This document shows positions 56,571 to 64,000 of a DNA stretch of 64,000 nt, piece by piece (the first letter of the stretch is position 1; each line of letters opens with the position of its first letter). Location of the stretch: contig CM065328.1 in NCBI GenBank assembly GCA_033032175.1, positions 8,494,690 through 8,558,689 of the forward strand, written 5' to 3'. The position numbers were made by a program, and so were the translations under genes. The notes under the pieces are model-generated. The model did no database searches and was not told the origin of the DNA. It saw only the letters and a program-made list of their open reading frames with translations. This stretch comes from Saturnia japonica (lineage: Eukaryota > Arthropoda > Insecta > Lepidoptera > Saturniidae).

Positions 56571-57417
56571 CTGACTACACTGTTAGCCTTAGGGGCCCTA
56601 TCGTCAAACAGAGCCGCTGCGGCTTTTACAGCTTCACCGGACTTGGGGGCGAGCGCTTAGGGCACTCAGCCGCGAAAGTTTGTGACGACCCGCACGAGGG
56701 TGCCAGAGTGGCCGAACCTCGGCTCGGGCGGTCGTCGCGAATGCGAAAAAGTCGCGATCTAACTAATTCCCTAATCTTATGAGAATTCGAGCTAACTAAT
56801 ATATACTCATATGCACGTTCCCCTCCTCCTGGGAGGAAGGAGTGGACCATGCGTATGTGTATTTAATAATCGGAATGGTTTTTCTACACTAACTAGCGCA
56901 ATAGTCTAACTAGCGCAAAAAAAGAAAAAAAAAAGGTCCCTTACAGAACCTATGTACCTGTGTGGTGTGCACGTGTGTGTGTTCATACGTGTGTAATGTT
57001 GTGTGTGGGTAACTAAGTGTTGCACGTATAGTGTCACTTTGTATCGCGCGGGCGGCTGCCTGACCCAAGGGCTTCACACCGAGGAACGGACCTAGGCTTG
57101 GGTTGCCGCTAGAGAGGGTGGACGTGACGGGTGTGCGGGAGCGAAGTTGACCGCCCGTCCTCTGCGGAGAGAACGGTGGTTACGCGGGCGTGGGCGGTGG
57201 CACGCTCTGTTTGGAGAGACGGTGTCGGCGTAGAACGCGTTAGCTTTTTCGGTTTGGTCGGGCGGGTCAGTGAATATATTACGCGGCCGGCGTTTTCTCC
57301 GGCAGGCGTTGGGGTCGGGAACATAAGAAGCTGCCGCTTTTATTAAGGGGTTCGCGTGGTTCGACGCGGTGTCGAAATACGAGCGAGAAAGGTGTTTGGC
57401 GTATGCATGTATCGAGG
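56495..57417 (-). mobile_element. 5'-truncated Jockey-like LINE with 72 bp poly(A)
   Basis: On the minus strand: a short C-terminal coding piece (57417-57092, FDTASNHANPLIKAAASYV and RRPRNIFTDPPD), the end of a Jockey-clade LINE protein, in which the RPRNxxxDPPD ending is common. A 3' untranslated region of about 525 bp follows, with ggttcggccactctggcacc, aagcgctcgcccccaagtcc and gctaacagtgtagtcagttc. Then 72 A. Perfect 11 bp duplications flank it. The long pure poly(A) and unbroken duplication mean a very young insertion. The high G+C of 57030-57330 belongs to the LINE and is not a promoter. Confidence 0.85.
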
Positions 57418-57479
57418 ATAACATTATGTAAGGTTAATAGTAATATATATGAATATTAGGGTAGTTTGCAAGTAAACAT

Positions 57480-57786
57480 TATAGCGACATCTACATAGCG
57501 ATACAGCGACATCTATCAAGCCACATAAGACGCATCCTACTATCCTACATCGCGCTATAGAAATTAACTCAATCGTTGAGTATATATACAAGAACCCGAC
57601 TACAACCGTTGGGACCAAGTCCGGTGAAGCTGTAAAAGCCGCAGCGGCTCTGTTTTGGGATAGGGCCCCTAAGGCTAACAGTGTAGTCAGTTCTAAAAGA
57701 AAAAAAAAACAACCGTTGGGCAGCTGCCCGCCAGACATAACACACGTCTGGTCGGAGGATCCTCCCTTTGCAATAGTTCTTCTACA
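57480..57786 (+). repeat. Solo LTR of the small LTR element, with an insertion
   Basis: Matches the LTR at 19399-19598; the usual start TGTGGCG has become TATAGCG. Flanks acat at 57476-57479 and 57787-57790. Internal 57614-57708 is a separate retroposon. The duplication together with a single LTR points to LTR-LTR recombination. Confidence 0.88.
57614..57708 (+). mobile_element. Minimal LINE-tail retroposon, 95 bp, 12 bp target duplication
   Basis: Flanked by acaaccgttggg at 57602-57613 and 57709-57720. Starts accaagtccggtgaagctgt and ends cagttctaaaagaaaaaaaa. It is the last 80 or so bases of the LINE at 56495 plus an A tail, inserted as a unit of its own. Confidence 0.88.
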
Positions 57787-57827
57787 ACATGTTAACTAAT
57801 TATTAAATAATAAGTACATTATAAAAA

Positions 57828-57915
57828 TATATATAAGATGACTATAATCATTTATTTGGACATGTGAAATAAACTTTAAGCGAATGCTTTGTAAACAAAG
57901 TTTTTTTTCATTAAA
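57828..57915 (-). repeat. LTR fragment of the intact Gypsy family
   Basis: atatataagatgactataat, ggacatgtgaaataaacttt and gctttgtaaacaaagttttt follow the first 80 bases of 13867-14207 at roughly 85-90 percent by eye. It starts in a TATA run as the intact copy does. The remainder of the LTR is missing. Confidence 0.7.
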
Positions 57916-57949
57916 AAATAGGTTAATACTCCCTCGATAATTTAATGTA

Positions 57950-58280
57950 TGTCTGCAAAAACTTGGATAAGAGTTTTTGAAAACGACCGGCACAGTTATG
58001 ATACAAGAGGTAAACACAAATTGGTCATACCATGTTTTTTAACACTCAGTAAGACCAATAAAAGTTTTGTGGTTTTTACTCATAGTTTCAAGTTCTATAA
58101 TAAGATCTCCAAGCATGATACTGTTTGGCAGACAAACTGGTATTACTATCAAAAGTAACAGAATACCAAATTTCGACTCGGTTCGACCTGTTAAAGATGC
58201 TTGCATCCATTCATGTACTAGAAAAGAGCTGATAATCTTCAAACATCTGAGAAAATTATATAGAATGATAACTAAGAACA
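57950..58280. repeat. Old repeat G, copy 1
   Basis: aagtaacagaataccaaatt, aaagatgcttgcatccattc and ctagaaaagagctgataatc recur in diverged form at 61790-62050. Open frames on both strands are likely by-products. Identity unknown. Confidence 0.35.
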
Positions 58281-58453
58281 CTCTCGTAGTCCAGTCAAAT
58301 TAGACATAAAAATAGTGGTCAAATAACAAAAATTCCGACAGAGCTAAATTTTTGTAGAGACCTTGGGTACACCAGTAGAAATAAAGTGCCAAAAGTCCCC
58401 ATTGATCCCATGGGTGCTAAAAAAGTTATTCAAGGTTAAAATCAAAATATGTT

Positions 58454-59808
58454 GATTAGTTAGTACTGCTTACTGCAGGGATTCCAATTGATAAAAATAT
58501 TTACTTTCTAAAACGTAGAAAGGCTGAACAGCAAACATAGATATACTCTTCAAAAAGTTTATCTGCTTATCCAAAATATTAAAACCATATTTTATTTGTA
58601 CATGCGATACGACATCAGCAATATTCAGAAGGGGTAAAACATCAGTATTAAAATTATTTGAAAATGAAGGGTTCAATAGATTACGCTAAAGTATTTGCTT
58701 TTTTGTGTATTTGTATTTGCTTACGCATTTGGGTTACGCTAAAGAGGGCCAACGGACATGTGGCGCACCTCATGGAAACTGATCACCGCGCCCACAAACA
58801 TCCGCAATGCCAGAGGGCTCGCAGATGCGTTGCCGGTCTTTTAGAGAAGAATAAGCTATCTTCTTAAAGGTCACGAGGTCATAACGGCTCGGAAAGACCT
58901 CAGGCGACAACTGGTTCCACAGAGTGGTTGTGCGAGGCAGAAAGTGCCTTAAGAAACGCACTATTGTGGAACGCTGGACATCGAGGTGGTGTGGATGGAA
59001 TTTACGATTCTGACGCGATGTCCGATGGTGATATTCAGCAGCCGGGAACAATCCAGATAATTCCTCGGAACACTCCCCGTAATAAATGCGGTAGAAAATA
59101 CACAGTGAACCAACATCTCTACGCAGAGCCAATGGATCAAGCCGATCGGAAAGAGCTTGATCCTCAATAACTCGAGCCGCCCTATGCTGAATGCGGTCAA
59201 AAGGAAGAAGCTGGTATTTGTTCCCGCTCAGAGATGAGAACAATACTCCATGTGGGGTCGAATTTAAGTCTTATAAAGATTTAGGATTTAGTCTTATAGA
59301 TATTTAACTTTTGCAAAAAATACAAGGAACAAGAAACAAGTACAACTATCTTGTCTTCCTCCATCATCGGCTTCTGCTTATCAACACTTGTATCGAGAAT
59401 TATATGAAGTTTAGGCATGGCCTGGCAATCAATTAAACCCCGAAGACTGGGGCTGGAAATTAACAGACAATATTTTGGAACCGATTCAAACTCCAACCCA
59501 TCACCCACTTGCTCTGGAAAAACACCTAAACACTATTTTTGAATTTTAAAAATGATTGTAGTGCTAAATGTGGCTGTAGAAGAGTAGAGTAGTGTAGGGT
59601 AGAGTTGTCGTGTTCACCAGCGTGTACTAAATGTTCAATTGATTCCTATAAACGAAGATTCGTGTGATATCGATGCAGAGATAGCTGATTCATCTTCAGT
59701 TGAACAATTTATGGACATCCAGCAAGAAGAAGAAATCGAAGAAGACATGACTGTTGAAGTCGAATTTGAAGAGTATGAATCAGATTCAAATACTAACATA
59801 AATTAGAA
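58454..59808 (+). pseudogene. Broken copy of a multicopy arthropod protein (GCDTTS / NPEDWGW / Cys-rich type)
   Basis: Left piece: LVLLTAGIPIDKNIYFLK, then after a frameshift CDTTSAIFRRGKTSVLKLF. Right piece: FAKNTRNKKQVQLSCLPPSS, NQLNPEDWGWKLTDNILEPI, a cysteine cluster NDCSAKCGCRR with CSPACTKC, and an acidic tail (QQEEEIEEDMTVEVEFEEYE) ending at 59808. I know this order (HAFxGCDTTS, LPPTSxAAxxH, NPxxWGW, CxCKxxC) from proteins found in many copies in arthropod genomes; I have no trusted name for them. There are at least four stops or frameshifts. The N-terminal half is absent. Confidence 0.7.
58706..59284 (-). mobile_element. CR1-like LINE fragment inserted in the broken gene
   Basis: A minus-strand frame of about 150 residues (59243-58770) has DRIQHRAARVIEDQALSDRL, LALRRDVGSLCIFYRIYYGE, FLPRTTTLWNQLSPEVFPSR and YDLVTFKKIAYSSLKDRQRI: the C-terminal domain of CR1-type LINEs. 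The 3' end has a short tattt(g)-type repeat (58690-58735), as CR1 ends do. It separates the two parts of the plus-strand gene. No clear target duplication. Confidence 0.8.
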
Positions 59809-60332
59809 CTATACAGTTTAAAATAATCACCTACATCAATATCACTAATCATTATGCAGTAAATACAGTATTTTCCCATATAACTCCATTATAACAGATC
59901 GTGGAAAAGGTCTGCCAGGAAAACCACGTTAAAAAAAGCGCCAAATATACTACCTCATAGGTAGAGCATATAACTTATATGTATAATTATATGCTATATA
60001 ACTTTTAGAATAGCGATATCTTAGGAATGGTGATTTTTAGGAAAAAAAGTATAAGGAATATTTTTGTGGATAATTTTATGACCTACAATTTTTGTCTGGT
60101 CTATATTTTCGATAAAACTTGCCGTTTACAAGGGGAATTACAAAAATCCGTAAATTTTGACTTTGACCTAGAATAACTTTTTTAGCACCCATGGGATCAA
60201 TGGGGACTTTTGGCACTTTATTTCTACTGGTGTACCCAAGGTATCTACCAAAATTTAGCTCTGTCGGAATTTTTGTTATTTGAAATGTCTATTTTGACCG
60301 AACTACTCGATAAAGATTTTTTTTTATAGAAA

Positions 60333-60530
60333 AGCGTTGGTAATCGGTTACCGAAGCCTTTGGACGCTTGTAATACTATCGGTATCATTAGCGCGTTACC
60401 GACCTACTACAAGGAAACTACATAAGGTTATTTAGCTGTGATCTTCTGCAAGGTGGATTTATTCCATCAGTCAGACTGCCCAAAGTAGAGAGAAATCTCC
60501 ATTGAAATTTCTCTGTGTCGTAACTCTCCT
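60333..60530 (-). repeat. Dispersed repeat R
   Basis: cgttggtaatcggttaccga, gcctttggacgcttgtaata, cattagcgcgttaccgacct, taaggttatttagctgtgat, cttctgcaaggtgga and gcccaaagtagagagaaatc in order. Confidence 0.65.
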
Positions 60531-60678
60531 GTTTTTACAGTATTTTTATTGTTTAAAATTATTATCATTTTTAATGGATGTATACAGAGAGAATCACTTC
60601 CAGACATCACCTTCATTCACATAACGATCCATATCCTCCTATATTATCCTTTGGACATCTCTTCAAGTCACCTCTTAA

Positions 60679-61216
60679 TCTATAAATAATTAATAAAATT
60701 GAAGTGTCTGTTTGTAATATCAAAATAACCGCTTTTCACTAAATGTATATGAAAGTATATACAACACCTATAACAAAAACCCCATTTTTTTTTATTCTGT
60801 CTGTCTGTCTGTCCGTCCGTCTGTCTGTTTGTTCCAGGTAATCTCCGAAATGGTTGGACCGATTTTGACAGGTCTTTCACTGGTAGATAGCTGATATTAC
60901 AGGGAGTAAATTAGGTTACTTTTATTTTAGAAGAAGAATTGGGCTTCAGCGCAAATAATAAAAAAGTGGTCATGGTGAAACAATTCGGGCGCTTAAATGG
61001 CTTACGCTGACTAAACTATCAGAGATATAGCAGGTATACATAATTGTAGACATTAAAAAGATCTTCAAAAAATTAGCGAGAGGTATATGTCTATCTTCTA
61101 AGTAACACCCACAATAAACATTTTTGTCTATAAAATAGCCGGGAAAGGGTGAGCAAGATTCGCGCGTTGTCTTATGTAATTGTAATCCACGTGAGTGCAG
61201 CCGCGGGCACTGATAG
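60679..61216 (+). mobile_element. Helitron-like unit, family X, copy 3
   Basis: Starts TCTATAAATAATTAATAAAA after an A and ends gccgcgggcactgatag. Internal blocks match 63000-63493. A GTCT microsatellite (60806-60832) lies inside. The minus-strand frames at 60680-61281 are by-products. Confidence 0.6.
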
Positions 61217-61529
61217 ATCTGTTCAGCCATTTGAGAGATGTTTCCGTCGTCGTTTAAAAAACTGACAAGGACAATGGACACGCACAGTTTCCGTACAGTG
61301 CCGAGTCAACATAATGGATGAGCATTGCATTTGGCGAGCGCCCAAATTTACTGCTACACTCTGTATATAAACTAAACACATATATGTATATGAATGCACT
61401 ATGGTCGCAGCTAGTAACATAGCGTTCTAATTCACAGCGAAATCAATAACCTACATGCCTCAGTTTATTTACTTGGATAGTCTTATAGAAACGTTTCGTT
61501 ATTGTATCTTAAGTCTTGATATAATTGAC

Positions 61530-61735
61530 AGGCCTCGTGGTGCAGTGGTAGTAAATGCTACTATAGAGCCGAAAAGTCGCGGGTTCGATTCCCGCCCCTG
61601 ACTGTGTGATGAGTATAAATGTCAGTTGTATATGTCTGGGTGCTAATATCTATATATGTACAAGCTTTGCTTAGTTTGGAAATAAATGGACGTGTGTGAA
61701 ATTTGTCCCCATATTTAAAAAGAAACATTAAAAAT
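61530..61735 (+). repeat. SINE C, near full length
   Basis: Head ggcctcgtggtgcagtggta, B-box gcgggttcgattcccgcccc, then gtataaatgtcagttgtata, gtctgggtgctaatatctat, caagctttgcttagtttgga and aaatttgtccccata. The head would pass for a tRNA at first sight, but the shared tail with 35120-35345 shows a SINE. Confidence 0.82.
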
Positions 61736-61789
61736 TTTATTTAAAAAAATTAGCAAGGTAAATTGAAAATTTAAAAAGCCCTCGACAGA

Positions 61790-62050
61790 TATAACCAATT
61801 CATTAAGACCATTTCAAAGATGTCTCCTGCAGATTCAAGATAATGCTGCGTTATTAGGTCAGGTCGCTACCATATTCGTATATTATTGAAGTAACAGAAT
61901 ATTAGATTTTGATTAGATCAGACTTGTGGAAGATGCTCAAATCCATTTATCAACTAGAAAAGGATTCATAATCTTCAAACGGGTAAACAGATTTTCTTGA
62001 ATCATAGCTAAAAATAATCTCGATATAGTCAACTTTAAAACAACAAAAAG
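61790..62050. repeat. Old repeat G, copy 2
   Basis: gaagtaacagaatattagat, gaagatgctcaaatccattt and actagaaaaggattcataat follow 57950-58280 at roughly two-thirds identity by eye. Confidence 0.35.
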
Positions 62051-62540
62051 ATTTCCCCAAGATCTGAGAACTATGAACTTGTTCGAACTTGGTTAAGTAG
62101 CTTTAGTGTCCACCAACTACCATGAATACGGCATACTTATTTTCTATTTCTCTTTGATAATTAAAATGTCATCCAATAAGCATTTCTACGTAAAGTTAAG
62201 GTAGTTTAAACTTATTAATTCCCCGCGGAACCCCTGCGGTAATATTCAGTTGAAAAATATCTGTCGCTGAAAATCCGCACGTCAACTAAAATTTAAATAT
62301 TGCAACGAATTTCCAGACGGAGTTTTCATCAACTAAAAGCTTGAAGCCCCAGAAGCGACACGAGCAGTTATCATTACGTTTTTAAAAGGGTGAAGTAATT
62401 ACAAAAATATTTTACAAATAATTTTTACATAAGAGTGAAGAGATTGAAAGAAGAGTTATCCTTATCCTATATTATTCGCACCGTTCAAATAAATACAAGA
62501 CAAACACGATCAAGTTTCTCACCGGCTTTTCTCGATAACT
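62051..62540. other. No gene seen
   Basis: AT-rich spacer; nothing recognised. Confidence 0.4.
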
Positions 62541-62768
62541 GTGTTCCGAGTTCCGACTTCTGAACCTAGTGAAGAAATAAAGAAGGCGTGTAAACAGCCG
62601 TTCTACAGCGAGATGTGGCAAATGTTCGCCACTTATGATTTATGCGAAGCGGTAAATACTAATTTTAAAATAATAGGCGAGCAAGCGGATGACCATATGG
62701 AAGCACAAAAAATGGCAATAAATTACTTAAACGTTAGCGCTGGAATCGCGCGAACCGCGAGTGTGTGA
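62541..62768 (+). other. Unrecognised open frame, 75 codons
   Basis: Reads PSEEIKKACKQPFYSEMW, MFATYDLCEAVNTNFKIIG and EAQKMAINYLNVSAG. The composition looks more protein-like than that of other frames in the window, but it lacks an ATG at its start, and I see no firm splice sites and no known domain. It might be a relic of an unknown element or a chance frame. Confidence 0.15.
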
Positions 62769-62999
62769 CGTAAATCACGCGGCTTCTACGTGCTAAACAA
62801 CACAATGTATTTTGCCGCCATCTAGGGGGCTAAAGGTATGGTTACCAAACACGCGACAGAGTTTGAACCACGCTTAGGAAACTCGCGGTATAACTGGTTA
62901 TCAACAATCTCCCCAGATGGCGCAATCTCAAAATTAATTACCCATATTATTACTCCCGCGCGTAACCGAGTAGTGTTTCGATGTTTGTGAACCGATCTA

Positions 63000-63493
63000 T
63001 CTATATACAATTAATTAAATTGAAGTGGCTCTTTGTAATGTAAAATTAACAGTTTTTTTTTATAAATGCATATGAAAATATATCAGATACCTATAACAAA
63101 AAGCCCATTTTTTAAAATTTTTGTCTGTCTCTCTGTTTGTTTCGTGTAATCTCCGAAACGGTTGGAGCTGATGATATAGGGAGTAACTTAGGCTACTTTT
63201 ATTTCAGAAAAGGAATTAGGGCTCCGCACAAATAAAAAGAAACTGGTCATGGTGAAACAATTCGGGCGTTTAAATAACTTGTGCTGAGTAAACCATAAGA
63301 GATAATGCAAATTAATGTACTACATAATCATAGGCATTAAAAAGACCTACAAAAAAGTCAGCGGGAGTATACGTCTGTCTTCTAAGGAACAGCCACGATA
63401 ATCATTTTTGTCTTCAAAATAGCCGGGAGCGGGGGTACAATAGTTGCGCGGGTATTTTGTAATCTACCTGAGCGAAGCCGCGGGCACAGCTAG
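63000..63493 (+). mobile_element. Helitron-like unit, family X, best copy
   Basis: 494 bp. A at 62999, start TCTATATACAATTAATTAAA, end gaagccgcgggcacagCTAG, then T at 63494. Internal blocks: ctccgaaacggttggagctg, agtaacttaggctacttttat in two parts, tcatggtgaaacaattcggg and gcgggagtatacgtctgtct. No coding capacity. A/T flanks without duplication are what rolling-circle insertion leaves. Confidence 0.65.
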
Positions 63494-63808
63494 TTATTAA
63501 ATATATATAATGGCTTTTATCAGTGCTGCATGTTAACACGGTGTATCACAGGCTAAAGTCGGTACTGTTTGTGATTAATTACGAAACATACGTCATACGG
63601 TCGTATTTTCAGGCACAACCATTAATGCCAAACGGAATTACCAATGGATTGTATCCACGTGTAGTTATAATACGTGTTTATTGAATCATTCCATGAATTT
63701 AGCTGGTGCCTTGAATCACGTTCGCTAGTTTCCATTAGCTAATACTCACATAAATGTACATTGCTAAATCTGCAAATTTATAATGTACCTCTAATAGGAC
63801 CATTTGTA
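63494..63808. other. No gene seen
   Basis: Short AT-rich spacer between the Helitron-like unit and the mariner end. Confidence 0.5.
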
Positions 63809-64000
63809 CATTTAGATCCTTACATATGAAATTAGCGTTTTATATGGAAAAAGTAAAAGGAATAAATTTTTATGAAATTATATATTTCAATCATTCATAT
63901 TCATAATCAAAGTATACACCATTATTATCTATGCACTTTCGCCATTTTATAGGTAGTTCAGTGATTCCATTGCTGAAAAAATTGTGGAAGCGAGAATCAA
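63809..64000 (-). mobile_element. Mariner element, C-terminal end, runs off right edge
   Basis: The terminal repeat at 63812-63840 (ttagatcc, then TTACATATGAAATTAGCGTT) is the same as in the left-edge copy. On the minus strand, 64000-63893 codes for SRFHNFFSNGITELPIKW and CIDNNGVYFDYEYE, followed by a stop, the usual C-terminus of mariner transposase, with an open frame to the edge. Whether the rest is intact lies outside the window. Confidence 0.88.

Larger units (their letters stand above)
58283..60312. mobile_element. Element with about 150 bp inverted arms carrying part of a multicopy gene
   Basis: Left arm 58283-58440 and right arm 60165-60312 are inverted copies: aacaaaaattccgacagagc, accagtagaaataaagtgcc, agtccccattgatcccatgg and gtgctaaaaaagttattc are found in both, with few differences. 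Between them are two pieces of one broken gene (58454-58705, 59285-59808) and a CR1 LINE. The coding part begins abruptly at the inner edge of the left arm, as expected for an internally deleted DNA transposon. No target duplication could be fixed. Confidence 0.6.

Noticed and set aside
56475..56782. Poly-phenylalanine open frames
   Set aside because: They are translations of the LINE poly(A) tail on the opposite strand.
57092..57346. GC-rich overlapping frames that could suggest a host gene or CpG-island promoter
   Set aside because: They lie inside a LINE bounded by an 11 bp target duplication; the minus-strand frame is the LINE C-terminus.
61530..61605. Apparent tRNA gene (good B-box gcgggttcgattcccgc)
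   Set aside because: The tail is shared with 35120-35345, so it is a tRNA-derived SINE head. The same holds for 21850, 41433 and 48208.
1..64000. CRISPR arrays, operons, bacterial promoters
   Set aside because: Nothing of this kind is present; base composition and repeats are those of insect nuclear DNA.

Overview
This window looks like gene-poor, AT-rich nuclear DNA of an insect, most likely a moth or butterfly. The evidence is the repeat content: tRNA-headed SINE families of lepidopteran type, RTE, CR1 and Jockey-like LINE tails, mariner ends, Helitron-like units ending in CTAG, and Ty3/Gypsy LTR elements. I found no host gene, true tRNA, rRNA or CRISPR array that I could defend. Two short candidate exons (around 4.1-4.5 kb and 38.2-38.4 kb) are weak.

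Layout. 1-573 holds a decayed mariner, and a second mariner of the same type starts at 63.81 kb and runs off the right edge. 1.9-13.1 kb is a patchwork of SINEs, LINE tails and small inverted-repeat elements, including a Helitron-like unit (9.80-10.34 kb) lying inside an RTE LINE remnant. 13.76-19.60 kb is a clean nest: an intact Ty3/Gypsy element (13867-18820, minus strand, two LTRs of 341 bp that look identical, complete gag and pol) has inserted into the TATA tract in the 5' LTR of a small non-coding LTR element (13760-19598, plus strand, target duplication acct). 20-29 kb holds SINEs, an approximately 709 bp element with 150 bp inverted arms (22.15-22.86 kb) and a second inverted-arm element (23.83-24.74 kb). 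29.48-31.34 kb is a deleted Ty3/Gypsy copy whose 5' LTR is fused to the end of RNase H. 35-56 kb is more SINE, LINE and Helitron-like debris plus a 183 bp solo LTR inside a SINE. 56.48-60.31 kb is another dense nest: a 5'-truncated Jockey-like LINE with an 11 bp target duplication and a 72 bp poly(A), a solo LTR of the small element carrying a 95 bp retroposed LINE tail, an LTR fragment of the intact Gypsy family, and a broken gene of a multicopy arthropod family lying between inverted arms and split by a CR1 LINE.

How the parts work together. The intact Gypsy element carries all that an autonomous LTR element needs: gag, a -1 slippery site, protease, reverse transcriptase, RNase H, integrase, polypurine tract and LTRs. 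It has no tRNA-type primer site. Instead the 11 bases directly after its 5' LTR are the exact reverse complement of 11 bases inside the LTR, which suggests self-priming of the kind known from yeast Tf1. This is the most striking observation here. The small LTR element has a primer site and polypurine tract but no proteins, so it must be moved in trans.
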